The notes under the pieces: model-generated
Database searches by the model: none
Told to the model about the DNA's origin: nothing
The model's input: only the letters and a program-made list of their open reading frames with translations
Shown: in pieces, positions 29,417-38,553 of the stretch
How the letters are laid out: every line of letters begins with the position of its first letter
Numbering within the stretch: position 1 is the stretch's first letter
Program-made: the position numbers and the translations under genes
DNA from: Pseudomonas putida
Lineage (GTDB): Bacteria; Pseudomonadota; Gammaproteobacteria; Pseudomonadales; Pseudomonadaceae
Assembly: GCF_026625125.1 (NCBI RefSeq)
Contig: NZ_CP113097.1
Location: 558,001-622,000 of the forward strand
Length of the DNA stretch: 64,000 nucleotides
Direction: 5' to 3'

Positions 29417-30736
29417 CTATAGTGTCAATGTCAGGCCTTTGACCAGTGCCCCGGGCAAATGACTCGACCCAGTGCTGCGTTGTCCATAGGTGCTGGTCGA
29501 CAGGATCATTTCCCGCTCACAGGTCAGGTCTTCCAGCTGGCTCCCCAGCAAGTTGTACAGGCTGTCATCGAAACGCATGGTGCTTACCGGCCCCTGGATC
29601 TGACCGTTTTCCACCCAGAAGGTCGCGAAGCGGGTGAGCCCGGTCATGCGCGCTGCCGGCAGGTCCGAGTAGTTCAGGTACCACAGGTTGCTGATGTACA
29701 GGCCAGTACCCAACCGCGCCAGGATGTCTGCGTTGGCAAGATTTCCCGCTGCCAGGCTGAGGGCGCAGGGCGATTCGTAGCTGTCTGCGCCATTGGCCAG
29801 CAACTCGAACTCAGCAGCGCTGCGGGCACTGATCAGCCGTTGCTGCGCCTGTCCTTGCTGAATCAACGGCACATCCAGGCGCGGTGAGCCTTCATCGGAA
29901 AACGCCGGGCTCAACGAACCGCTGACTTGCTCGGAGAAGCTCACCAGCGGGCTAAGCCGCGCATCGCCGTTGTACAGGCGCTGCAAGGCACTGTTGCCAG
30001 TCGCCAGGGCCTGCGCGGAAAAACCGCCCCAACACAGCATGCCGGCGATCTCGTCCATCGCTGCCGGCGCCAGGAAAGCGCGGTAGCTGCCGGGCTTGAG
30101 GGTGACCGCCGGGCGCCCGAGAAAGCCCAACTGCTCCCGCGCCTGGCGCAGGCGTGCGCTGAAGTCGTCGGCGCTCCACAGCTGGCCGGCATAGTTGGCC
30201 TTCACCGCCTCGCCGTTTGAGTGGAACAGGCTCCAATCGAAGTTGAAGCTGTTGGCCTGGTGCCAGCCGAAGGCGCCGAACGAGCTGGCGAAGCCTCGGC
30301 AGATCGGCCCCGCGGCGTATATACCGACCAGGTCGAGGTCACCGGCTTCATGCTCCAGCAGCGCCAGCACTTCGCTCAGGTCTGGCAGCGCCTGCGCTTG
30401 TTGGCTGTGGCTGTGCCAGGCGCTCTCGTCCAGGCGCAGGTAAGGGTCGACGGCGAGCAGTGGCAGTGTCTGGCGCAGCTGCTGCAGCGCATCCGCCAGG
30501 CGTTGGCGATCCAGCTGCGCATCGCCGCTCAAGGTCACTTGCTGTTCGGCCTGGCGGCCATCGCGGATCAGCCGCAGTTGCGCGCTGGCCTGGCTTACTT
30601 CGCCGGCCTGGCGGACCTTGGCGTGGTTGAAGCGCACGAATTGCGACTGCTCGGCGCTGTAGCTCAGGGTGAACTGCTCGCCCGCGTGCAGGCCGGCGCG
30701 TACGTCCCCGACCAGGGTTTCGAAAGCCTGTTTCAT
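29417..30736 (-). CDS. TldE/PmbA-like protein of the TldD/E protease family
   Basis: 439 residues from the ATG at 30736. Family features are FVRFNHAKVRQAGEV near the N-terminus, the central LKPGSYRAFLAPAAMDEI, and GLYISNLWYLNYSD with TFWVENGQIQGPV near the C-terminus. It has no HExxxH zinc site, as expected for the TldE subunit, which lacks catalytic residues. Its start overlaps the stop of the upstream TldD-like gene (TGATG), so the pair is translationally coupled and should form a TldD/TldE heterodimer. This is probably not the canonical tldD/pmbA pair. Natural substrate unknown. Confidence 0.82.
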   Translation of the reverse strand: MKQAFETLVGDVRAGLHAGEQFTLSYSAEQSQFVRFNHAKVRQAGEVSQASAQLRLIRDGRQAEQQVTLSGDAQLDRQRLADALQQLRQTLPLLAVDPYLRLDESAWHSHSQQAQALPDLSEVLALLEHEAGDLDLVGIYAAGPICRGFASSFGAFGWHQANSFNFDWSLFHSNGEAVKANYAGQLWSADDFSARLRQAREQLGFLGRPAVTLKPGSYRAFLAPAAMDEIAGMLCWGGFSAQALATGNSALQRLYNGDARLSPLVSFSEQVSGSLSPAFSDEGSPRLDVPLIQQGQAQQRLISARSAAEFELLANGADSYESPCALSLAAGNLANADILARLGTGLYISNLWYLNYSDLPAARMTGLTRFATFWVENGQIQGPVSTMRFDDSLYNLLGSQLEDLTCEREMILSTSTYGQRSTGSSHLPGALVKGLTLTL

Positions 30737-32178
30737 CACGCGTCTCCTCCGAATACGTCGATCTGGCGGAACACGCAGGCCGGCGAGGCGTGCCCTACGC
30801 GCACCACCTGGTTGGGTTCGCCCTTGCCGCAGTTGGGCGTGCCCAGCACCTGGAAGGTGCTGCGGTCGCCGACTGCCGACAGGTTGCGCCAGAACTGCGC
30901 AGAGATGCCGCGGTAATTCGGGTTCTTGACGATGCCCTTGAGCTGGCCGTTCTCGATCAGTTGGCCCCATTCGCAGCCGAACTGGAACTTGTTGCGCGCA
31001 TCGTCGATGGACCAGGAACGGTTGGTACGCATCAGGATGCCGTGCTCGATGCCTCCGATCAGTTGCTCGAGAGACTGGTCGCCCGGCTCGATGTTGAGGT
31101 TGGCCATGCGGTCGATGGGTGCCCGGTTCCAGCCGCAGGCGCGGCTGTTGGCCACGCCGTCCAGGCCGGAGCGGAACTGCGACAGCGCCCCGCCCAGCGG
31201 GCGCAGCAGCAGGCCGTCGCGGATCAGGAACTGCTTGCTGGCGGCACTGCCGTCGTCATCGAAGCTGTAACTGGCCAGCTCTTCGCCGATGGTTGGGTCG
31301 AAGGTCACGTTGAGCAGGCTGGAACCGTACTGCAGGTGGCCGAAATCGCTGGCGTTGACGAAGCTGGTGCCGGCGTAGTTGCGCTCGTCACCGAGAATGC
31401 GGTCCATCTCCAGTGGGTGGCCAATGGATTCGTGGATCTGCAGCATCATCTGGTCGGGCATCAATAGCAGGTCGCGCGGGCCGCTGGGGGTGTTCGGTGC
31501 CAGCAGCAATTGCAGTGCCTCGTCGGCTACCCGGCTGGCCGCGCCGACCAGGCCACAGCGCTCGATGATTTCGAAACCACCCTGCTGGCCGAAGTTGTCA
31601 CGGCCAAGGCTGCGGCTTTGGCTGTCCTGGCCATCGCTGGCCGTTACGCCAAGGCCTGGGAACAGAAAACGTTGGGCATGGCGCAGTTCGGCGCCGGCGG
31701 AGTTGAGGTAGGTTTGCTCGACCAGGCTCAAGCCCAGGCTGGCCTGCCAGTCCACCAGGCGGCTGTCCTTGGGCACGCTGGCCGATTCGGCGGCGAGCAG
31801 GCCCAGGCAATCGGCAAGGCTGGGGACGGGCTGGTCGAAGTTGGGCGAGACATGATCGTGGCGTGCGCTGGCCACGGGCTGGTCGCGCAGGTCCAGCAGG
31901 CTGTGCCGGTCGATCTGCCGGGCCAGCGTCTCGGCTTGCTCCAGGGCGCGCTGCAGCCCAGCCTGGGACAGGTCGGCAGTCGCCGCATAGGCCTCCACGC
32001 CATTGATCCGCACGCTGAGCATGGCGCCTTCGTCCAGGCTGAAGCATGGCGGTTCGGCGACATTGCGGCGAACCGACAGCGCTTGGTGCGACTGTTTTAC
32101 ATGGCGTAGGGAAAACAACTCGGCCGTACTGCGCAGCGCAGCAAAGCGCTGGCGCAGCAGGGCGCTGGAATCGAACAT
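30736..32178 (-). CDS. TldD-like zinc metalloprotease subunit
   Basis: 480 residues from the ATG at 32178. The catalytic motif MLQIHESIGHPLEMDRILG contains HExxxH, the TldD signature; a later Cys and His in VLGTPNCGKGEPNQ are also typical. TldD/TldE proteases degrade unfolded small peptides (CcdA, microcin B17 leader) through a narrow tunnel. The gene is directly coupled to the TldE-like partner. The 32-base gap from the acyl-CoA dehydrogenase stop suggests a common transcript. No candidate peptide substrate gene is visible in the flanks. Confidence 0.85.
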   Translation of the reverse strand: MFDSSALLRQRFAALRSTAELFSLRHVKQSHQALSVRRNVAEPPCFSLDEGAMLSVRINGVEAYAATADLSQAGLQRALEQAETLARQIDRHSLLDLRDQPVASARHDHVSPNFDQPVPSLADCLGLLAAESASVPKDSRLVDWQASLGLSLVEQTYLNSAGAELRHAQRFLFPGLGVTASDGQDSQSRSLGRDNFGQQGGFEIIERCGLVGAASRVADEALQLLLAPNTPSGPRDLLLMPDQMMLQIHESIGHPLEMDRILGDERNYAGTSFVNASDFGHLQYGSSLLNVTFDPTIGEELASYSFDDDGSAASKQFLIRDGLLLRPLGGALSQFRSGLDGVANSRACGWNRAPIDRMANLNIEPGDQSLEQLIGGIEHGILMRTNRSWSIDDARNKFQFGCEWGQLIENGQLKGIVKNPNYRGISAQFWRNLSAVGDRSTFQVLGTPNCGKGEPNQVVRVGHASPACVFRQIDVFGGDA

Positions 32179-32210
32179 GCGCAAGCCTCCGTGTACACGG
32201 TGGCTCCTCC

Positions 32211-34013
32211 TTAGAACCACTCGTCCTGCATGCCGAGGCAAGTGTTGTCGCGCGCCTCGAGCAATGCCAGCTCATTATGGCAGCCTGGTACTTCCCAAGT
32301 CAGGAAATAACGGGCTGCCTGCAGTTTGCCCAGGTAGAAGTCGCGGTCTGCGGCATTGCCCTTGAGCAGGCCAAGTTCGGCATGGATCGCTTGCTCCAGC
32401 CAGCGCCAGCCGATCACGCAATGGCCAAAGGCCTTGAGGTACAGCGCCGAGTTGGCAAGGGCGTCGGCAATCTGGCCTTGGGCAAGATCACCCAGCAGGG
32501 CAAGGGTCACGGCTTGCAGGCGACTGACCAGTTGCTCGAGGGGTTGGCGCAAGGTATCAAGATTGGGGTGGTGGCTGGCGCGCTCCGCGGTGCTGGCGAT
32601 CAACCGAATCAGCTGCTTGAGGCCGGCGCCATTGTTTTGCGCCAGCTTGCGACCGAGCAGGTCTAGCGACTGGATGCCCTCGGTGCCTTCGTGGATCGGG
32701 TTCAGGCGGTTGTCCCGGTAGTACTGTTCCACCGGGTATTCGCGGGTGTAGCCGTGGCCACCGAGGATCTGAATCGCCAGTTCGTTGGCCTTGAGGCAGA
32801 AGGTCGATGGCCAGGACTTGACGATCGGGGTCAGCAGGTCGAGCAGTTGCTGGGCTTGAGCGCGGCCGTTTTCGTCGCTGGCGGTGTGGGTGTCGTCGAA
32901 CAGCCGCGCGGCGTACAGGCCCAGGTCGAAGGCACCTTCCACGTAGGCCTTCTGCGCCAGCAGCATGCGCTTGACGTCGGTGTGGCTGATGATTGGAACC
33001 GCAGCGCTTCGAGGATCCTTGTTATCCGGCAACCGACCCTGGGGCCGTTGGCGCGCGTATTCCAACGAGTACAGGTAGCCGGCGTAACCGAGCATGACCG
33101 CGCCCATGCCGACACCGATACGTGCCTCGTTCATCATCTGGAACATGCAGGCCAGGCCCTGGTGCGGCTGGCCCACCAGATAGCCGACACACTGCCCGTT
33201 ATCGCCGAAGTTCAGCGCGGTGGACGTGGTGCCGCGCCAGCCCATCTTGTGGAACAACCCGGCCAGCAGCACGTCGTTGCGTTCGCCACGGCTGCCGTCC
33301 TGATTGACCAGGAATTTCGGGACGATGAACAGCGAAATGCCTTTCACCCCGGCTGGTGCATCCGGCAGCTTGGCCAGGACCATGTGCACGATGTTTTCCG
33401 ACAGTTCGTGGTCGCCGCCGGAAATGAAGATCTTGTTGCCTTTGATCCGGTAGCTGCCATCGCCGGCAGGTTCGGCACGGGTGCGGATATCGGCCAGCGA
33501 CGAGCCGGCGTGGGGTTCGGTCAGCGCCATGGTGCCGAAGTAGCGCCCCTCGATCATCGGCTGCAGGAACAGACGTTTCTGCTCATCGCTGCCGAAGCTT
33601 TCGATCAGGTTGGCCGCGCCCATGGTCAGGAACGGGTAGGCCGTGGTGCCGGCGTTGGCGGCCTGGAAGTGGGCAAAGCAGGCTTGCGAGACCAGGCTGG
33701 GCAACTGCATGCCGCCGACTTCGAAGTCGCGGTTGGCATTGAGGAAGCCTGCTTCGAGGAAGGCATCGACCGCCGGTTTCACCTCGGGGATCAGTTCGGC
33801 GCGGCCATCCACATAGCGCGGCTCGTTTTCATCGGCCTTGCGGTTGTGCGGGGCGAAGTACTTTTCGGCGATGGTGCGCGCGGTGGTCAGCGCGGCGTCG
33901 AACGTTTCGCGGCTGTGCTCGGCGAAGCGCGGGCGCTGGGTCAGGGCTTCAGCGTCGAGCACCTCAAAGAGTTCAAAGGCGAGGTTGCGGGGGCTGAGCA
34001 GGGTCTCGGGCAT
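32211..34013 (-). CDS. Acyl-CoA dehydrogenase, 600-residue type
   Basis: FAD-dependent alpha,beta-dehydrogenation of acyl-CoA. 600 residues from the ATG at 34013 (AGGAT upstream), longer than the 380-residue classical enzymes because of an extra C-terminal helical domain. Motifs: MALTEPHAGSSLADIRT for the FAD/substrate loop, GNKIFISGGDHE, and QILGGHGYTREYPVEQYYRD, the conserved C-terminal segment; the base is probably the Glu in HEGTEGIQSLDLLGRKL. A candidate for medium- or long-chain or phenylalkanoyl-CoA oxidation; chain length cannot be read. Confidence 0.9.
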   Translation of the reverse strand: MPETLLSPRNLAFELFEVLDAEALTQRPRFAEHSRETFDAALTTARTIAEKYFAPHNRKADENEPRYVDGRAELIPEVKPAVDAFLEAGFLNANRDFEVGGMQLPSLVSQACFAHFQAANAGTTAYPFLTMGAANLIESFGSDEQKRLFLQPMIEGRYFGTMALTEPHAGSSLADIRTRAEPAGDGSYRIKGNKIFISGGDHELSENIVHMVLAKLPDAPAGVKGISLFIVPKFLVNQDGSRGERNDVLLAGLFHKMGWRGTTSTALNFGDNGQCVGYLVGQPHQGLACMFQMMNEARIGVGMGAVMLGYAGYLYSLEYARQRPQGRLPDNKDPRSAAVPIISHTDVKRMLLAQKAYVEGAFDLGLYAARLFDDTHTASDENGRAQAQQLLDLLTPIVKSWPSTFCLKANELAIQILGGHGYTREYPVEQYYRDNRLNPIHEGTEGIQSLDLLGRKLAQNNGAGLKQLIRLIASTAERASHHPNLDTLRQPLEQLVSRLQAVTLALLGDLAQGQIADALANSALYLKAFGHCVIGWRWLEQAIHAELGLLKGNAADRDFYLGKLQAARYFLTWEVPGCHNELALLEARDNTCLGMQDEWF

Positions 34014-34198
34014 GGTGGCGATCCTGAGGCGGGATGCTGCGAGTGTAGGGAATCGGCTGGTGAGGGGGGAGATTGATAAGTTTGGGTGATATGGGTTCAA
34101 AACGAGGAATGGGGCGCATGTTTGGCGTGCGTATGGAGCATTTCAACGTTATACGCCGAGAGAAATTTACCACCACATTCCTCTGTTTCGAGACAGGC

Positions 34199-34227
34199 AA
34201 AAAAAGGAGAGCCGAAGCTCTCCTTTT
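34199..34227 (-). terminator. Rho-independent terminator of putA
   Basis: On the minus strand AAAAGGAGAGC, a TTCG tetraloop and GCTCTCC are followed by TTTTTTT. The stem starts about 17 bases after the putA stop. The UUCG loop adds stability. Confidence 0.92.
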
Positions 34228-34243
34228 CGTTACCTCAGCCTGT

Positions 34244-37200
34244 TCAACCAATGGTCATCAAGCTGGCATTACCCCCCGCTGCAGCGGTATTCACACTCAC
34301 CGCCCGCTCGATCACCAGCCGCTCCAGGGCAATCTGATGGTCGCCGCTGGACAAGCCGTGCACGCCGACGATCGCACCGGCGCGCTTGGCCACTTGCTGG
34401 CACACGCCACGCAGTTGGTCGGAGTCGCCGTGATGGATCACCGCGTCGAACGCCACCTCATCCTTGTTCCAGTCCGCCACCAGCTTGACCTTGGCCTGCA
34501 GCTCTTTTGGCAGGCGACCGCGCAGGGCTTTGCCTGGCTCGCCATCCACCCAGACTGCCGAGCTACCCACCGCCAGGACTGCAGCGAACTGTGCCAGCAG
34601 GTCGGCTTCGTTGTCTGCCAGGCACAGCACGTGCTCTCGCGGCAGGATGGTGTAGGTGTTGCGCTCGCCGGTCGGGCCTGGCAGCAGGCGGGCGATGCCG
34701 CTCTGCGACTGGCTGGCGAACTGGTCGCACAGCGTGGCCAGCTCCGCTTGCTGGTTATTCTGGGCCCAGGCTTTGAGGCTGTGCAGCGGCTTGATCAGCT
34801 GTTCGTGCAGGGTGCGGTCCGGTTTGCCTTCGCCGTCCTGTTGCTGGAAGTGCCGGCCGATGGCGTCGGTCGGGCGGGTCGACAGCAGGCGGTACAGGTA
34901 CAGAGGGCCACCCGCTTTCGGGCCGGTACCGGACAGGCCTTCACCACCGAACGGCTGCACGCCCACCACCGCACCCACGATGTTGCGGTTGACGTACATG
35001 TTGCCGGCGTTGGCGTTCTCCACCACCTTGGCGATGGTCTCGTCGATGCGGGTATGCACGCCGAGGGTCAGGCCGTAGCCGGAGTTGTTGATCTGCTCGA
35101 TCAACTGGTCGAGGTTGCGGCGGTTGTAACGCACCACGTGCAGTACTGGGCCGAAGATCTCGCGCTTGAGCTCATCGAAGCTCTCCAGCTCGATCAGGGT
35201 CGGCATCACGAAGGTGCCACGCTTGGTTTCAGCAGCCTCTGCGATCGCCACCTGATAAACCGGGCGGCCTTTTTCACGCATGCCCTGGATGTGCTTCTCG
35301 ATACCGGCCTTGGCTTCGGCATCGATCACCGGGCCAATGTCTACCGCCAGGCGGTCCGGGTTGCCCAGGCGGCTTTCGGCCATGGCACCTTTGAGCATCT
35401 CGATCACGCGGTCAGCCGAGTCTTCCTGCAGGCACAGCACGCGCAGGGCCGAGCAGCGCTGGCCGGCACTGTCGAAGGCCGAGGAAACCACGTCGATCAC
35501 CACTTGCTCGGTCAATGCCGAGGAGTCGACGATCATCGCGTTCTGGCCACCGGTTTCGGCGATCAGCGGGATCGGGCGGCCCTGGTTGTCCAGGCGGCCG
35601 GCCACGTTGCGCTGCAGCAGGCGCGCCACTTCGGTGGACCCGGTGAACATCACGCCCTTGACGCGTTCGTCGCCGACCAGGCCGGCACCCACGGTTTCGC
35701 CGCGCCCTGGCAGCAGTTGCAGCACGCCTTCCGGAATGCCGGCTTCGAGCAGCAGGCGCACCGCCTGGGCCGCGATCAGTGGCGTCTGCTCCGCTGGTTT
35801 TGCCAGCACTGGGTTACCGGCAGCCAAGGCTGCGGCGACCTGGCCGGTGAAGATGGCCAGCGGGAAGTTCCATGGGCTGATGCACACCACCGGGCCCAGC
35901 GGGCGGTGGGCGTCGTTGCTGAAATCGTTGCGCGCCTGCACGGCGTAGTAGCGCAGGAAGTCGACGGCCTCGCGCACTTCGGCGATGGCGTTGGCGAAGG
36001 TCTTGCCGGCCTCGCGGATGAGCAGGCCCATCAGCGGCTGGATCTCGGCTTCCATCAGGTCAGCGGTGCGCTCCAGAATCGCTGCACGCTCGGCGGGCGG
36101 CGTGGCCTGCCAGATCGGTGCCGCATTGAGCGCGCACTGGATGGCGTTGTCGACGTCGGCAACGGTGGCTTCCTGCACGTGGCCGACCACATCGCGATGG
36201 TCCGCCGGGTTCAGTACCGCGGTGGCAGCGCCTTCGCTGGCGGCGCAGGCGAGCAATGGGGTGGCTTTCCAGTCATTGTGCGCCGTGGCCAGCATGGCGC
36301 AGGACAGCGATGCCAGGCGGTGTTCGTTGGCCATGTCGATACCGGCCGAGTTGGCCCGCTCACTGCCATAAAGGTCACGTGGCAACGGGATGCGCGGGTG
36401 CGGCAGGCCGATGCTGCCTTCCTGGGTGGCCATGCGCTCGATGCTGGCGACCGGGTCGGCGACCAGTTCCTGGATGGAGATCGAGTGGTCGGCAATGCGG
36501 TTGACAAACGAGGTGTTCGCGCCGTTTTCCAGCAGGCGGCGCACCAGGTAGGCGAGCAGGGTTTCGTGGGTGCCGACCGGCGCGTAAACGCGGCACGGAC
36601 GGTTCAGCTTGCCTTCCGAGACTTTACCGACAACCTGCTCGTACAGCGGTTCGCCCATGCCGTGCAGGCATTGGAACTCGTACTGCCCCGGGTAATAGTT
36701 CTGGCCGGCGATGTGGTAGATGGCCGACAAGGTATGGGCGTTGTGGGTGGCGAACTGCGGGTAGATGGCTTCCGGTACTGACAGCAGCTTGCGGGCGCAA
36801 GCGACGTAGGAAACGTCGGTGTACACCTTGCGGGTGTAGACCGGATAGCCTTCCAGGCCCTCGACCTGGGCGCGCTTGATTTCGCTGTCCCAGTAGGCGC
36901 CCTTCACCAGGCGGATCATCAGACGGTGGCGGCTGCGTTTGGCCAGATCGATGACATAGTCGATCACATACGGGCAGCGCTTCTGATAGGCCTGGATGAC
37001 GAAGCCGATGCCGTTCCAGCCGGCCAGCGATGGCTCGAAGCACAGGCGCTCGAGCAGGTCGAGCGACAGCTCCAGGCGGTCGGCCTCTTCAGCGTCGATG
37101 TTCAGGCCGATGTCATACTGCTTGGCCAGCAGGGTCAGCGACAGCAGGCGCGGGTACAACTCTTCCATCACCCGCTCGTATTGAGCGCGGCTGTAGCGTG

Positions 37201-38197
37201 GGTGCAGTGCCGAGAGCTTGATCGAGATGCCAGGGCCTTCATAGATGCCACGGCCGTGGGAGGCCTTGCCGATCGAGTGGATCGCCTGCTCGTAGGACGC
37301 CAGGTATTTCTGCGCGTCGTGCTCGGTCAGCGCGGCTTCGCCGAGCATGTCGTAGGAGTAGCGGAAGCCTTTGGATTCGAAGCGGCTGGCGTTGGCCAGC
37401 GCCTCGGCGATGGTCTCGCCGGTGACGAACTGTTCGCCCATCAGGCGCATGGCCATGTCGACGCCCTTGCGGATCATCGGTTCGCCGCTCTTGCCGATGA
37501 TGCGGGTGAGCGAGGTAGTGAGGCCGGCTTCGTTGTGGGTGGAGACCAGCTTGCCGGTGAGCAGCAAGCCCCAGGTGGCCGCGTTGACGAACAGCGACGG
37601 GCTGTTGCCCAGGTGCGGATGCCAGTTGCCACTGCTGATCTTGTCGCGGATCAGCGCGTCACGGGTGCCTTTGTCGGGGATGCGCAGCAGGGCTTCGGCC
37701 AGGCACATCAGCGCCACGCCTTCCTGGGACGACAGGGAGAATTCCTGCAGCAGGCCCTGGACGATACCGGCGCGGCCGCCAGCGCTCTTCTGGTTGCGCA
37801 GCTTCTCGGCGATGCCGGCGGCCATCTTGTTGGTCGCCTCGGCCAGTGGCGCGCTCAGGCGCGCCTGTTCCAGCAACATCGGCACCACTTCCTGCTCGGG
37901 GCGGCGGTAGGCGGCTGTAATGGCCGAGCGCAGCACCGACTGTGGCAGGATGCTCTCAGCGAACTCCAGGAAACACTGGTGCGCGTGGTCGGGCTGTACT
38001 TCACCGGCATCATCGGCCGGGTTGTTGGCCTGACCGTTGAGTTCGGTCAGGGTGGCGCCACCCTCGAGCTTCTCCAGGTAGTTGAAGATCGCTTGCTTGA
38101 TCAACCAGTGCGGCGTGCGGTCGATGGACTGCGCGGCTGCCTTGAGTCGTTCACGGGTAGGGTCATCGAGTTTGACCCCAAGGGTGGTCGTCGCCAT
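34244..38197 (-). CDS. putA: Trifunctional proline dehydrogenase / P5C dehydrogenase / repressor
   Basis: Oxidises proline to glutamate and represses the put genes. 1317 residues. Residues 1-47 form a ribbon-helix-helix DNA-binding domain (TTTLGVKLDDPTRERLKAAA). The FAD proline dehydrogenase domain spans about 190-480 (GPGISIKLSALHPRYSRAQ; LRLVKGAYWDSE-type segment IRLVKGAYWDSEI). The P5C dehydrogenase domain spans about 570-1050, with catalytic Cys in AGQRCSALRVLC and NADP loop MFTGSTEVARLLQ. The C-terminal region is the extra domain of long PutAs. It is divergent from putP across a 356-base control region full of PutA-type sites. Confidence 0.97.
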   Translation of the reverse strand: MATTTLGVKLDDPTRERLKAAAQSIDRTPHWLIKQAIFNYLEKLEGGATLTELNGQANNPADDAGEVQPDHAHQCFLEFAESILPQSVLRSAITAAYRRPEQEVVPMLLEQARLSAPLAEATNKMAAGIAEKLRNQKSAGGRAGIVQGLLQEFSLSSQEGVALMCLAEALLRIPDKGTRDALIRDKISSGNWHPHLGNSPSLFVNAATWGLLLTGKLVSTHNEAGLTTSLTRIIGKSGEPMIRKGVDMAMRLMGEQFVTGETIAEALANASRFESKGFRYSYDMLGEAALTEHDAQKYLASYEQAIHSIGKASHGRGIYEGPGISIKLSALHPRYSRAQYERVMEELYPRLLSLTLLAKQYDIGLNIDAEEADRLELSLDLLERLCFEPSLAGWNGIGFVIQAYQKRCPYVIDYVIDLAKRSRHRLMIRLVKGAYWDSEIKRAQVEGLEGYPVYTRKVYTDVSYVACARKLLSVPEAIYPQFATHNAHTLSAIYHIAGQNYYPGQYEFQCLHGMGEPLYEQVVGKVSEGKLNRPCRVYAPVGTHETLLAYLVRRLLENGANTSFVNRIADHSISIQELVADPVASIERMATQEGSIGLPHPRIPLPRDLYGSERANSAGIDMANEHRLASLSCAMLATAHNDWKATPLLACAASEGAATAVLNPADHRDVVGHVQEATVADVDNAIQCALNAAPIWQATPPAERAAILERTADLMEAEIQPLMGLLIREAGKTFANAIAEVREAVDFLRYYAVQARNDFSNDAHRPLGPVVCISPWNFPLAIFTGQVAAALAAGNPVLAKPAEQTPLIAAQAVRLLLEAGIPEGVLQLLPGRGETVGAGLVGDERVKGVMFTGSTEVARLLQRNVAGRLDNQGRPIPLIAETGGQNAMIVDSSALTEQVVIDVVSSAFDSAGQRCSALRVLCLQEDSADRVIEMLKGAMAESRLGNPDRLAVDIGPVIDAEAKAGIEKHIQGMREKGRPVYQVAIAEAAETKRGTFVMPTLIELESFDELKREIFGPVLHVVRYNRRNLDQLIEQINNSGYGLTLGVHTRIDETIAKVVENANAGNMYVNRNIVGAVVGVQPFGGEGLSGTGPKAGGPLYLYRLLSTRPTDAIGRHFQQQDGEGKPDRTLHEQLIKPLHSLKAWAQNNQQAELATLCDQFASQSQSGIARLLPGPTGERNTYTILPREHVLCLADNEADLLAQFAAVLAVGSSAVWVDGEPGKALRGRLPKELQAKVKLVADWNKDEVAFDAVIHHGDSDQLRGVCQQVAKRAGAIVGVHGLSSGDHQIALERLVIERAVSVNTAAAGGNASLMTIG

Positions 38198-38553
38198 TTC
38201 TTATCCTCGTTATTGCCACGGTTGTGGCCTAAGCTGACGCCAAGAGTAGCCGTAGGACATTTCGGGTGCAACCAGGTGCAACCCTATTTTTTGGCCGAAC
38301 AGGTGCAACTCGTCCGATGAATAATCCTACGCGCTAAAGGTGCATCTTTCTGATGCGTTTTGTTCTGAAAAAAGCAGGTTTTGCTCCAGAAAGGAGCAAA
38401 AAAGCGGCATTACCTTAAAATGCACGAGAAGGTGCAACTGGCAGATGAAAAGTGGTTGCACCCCATTAACGTTGTTGCATAGGATTCGCCGCCTGGGTGC
38501 AACCGTCCCGATTCGGTTGTACATGACATAAAAACAAACGCCAGGGCACAAGC
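38198..38553. promoter_or_regulatory. put control region with seven GTTGCA hexamers
   Basis: No gene in this 356-base stretch. The hexamer GTTGCA or its complement TGCAAC, the PutA operator core in enterobacteria, occurs exactly at 38267-38272, 38277-38282, 38304-38309, 38433-38438, 38455-38460, 38474-38479 and 38498-38503, with near matches at 38341 and 38516. Several sit in a larger GGTGCAACC context. The first pair is exactly 10 bp apart. Two hairpins occupy the middle: GCATC-TTTCT-GATGC (38342-38356) and TTTGCTCC-AGAAA-GGAGCAAA (38380-38400). The region must hold both divergent promoters. Confidence 0.85.

Noticed and set aside
34073..36781. 902-residue open frame on the plus strand opposite putA
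   Set aside because: Antisense shadow of putA that also crosses the putA terminator. Composition and lack of motifs argue against coding.
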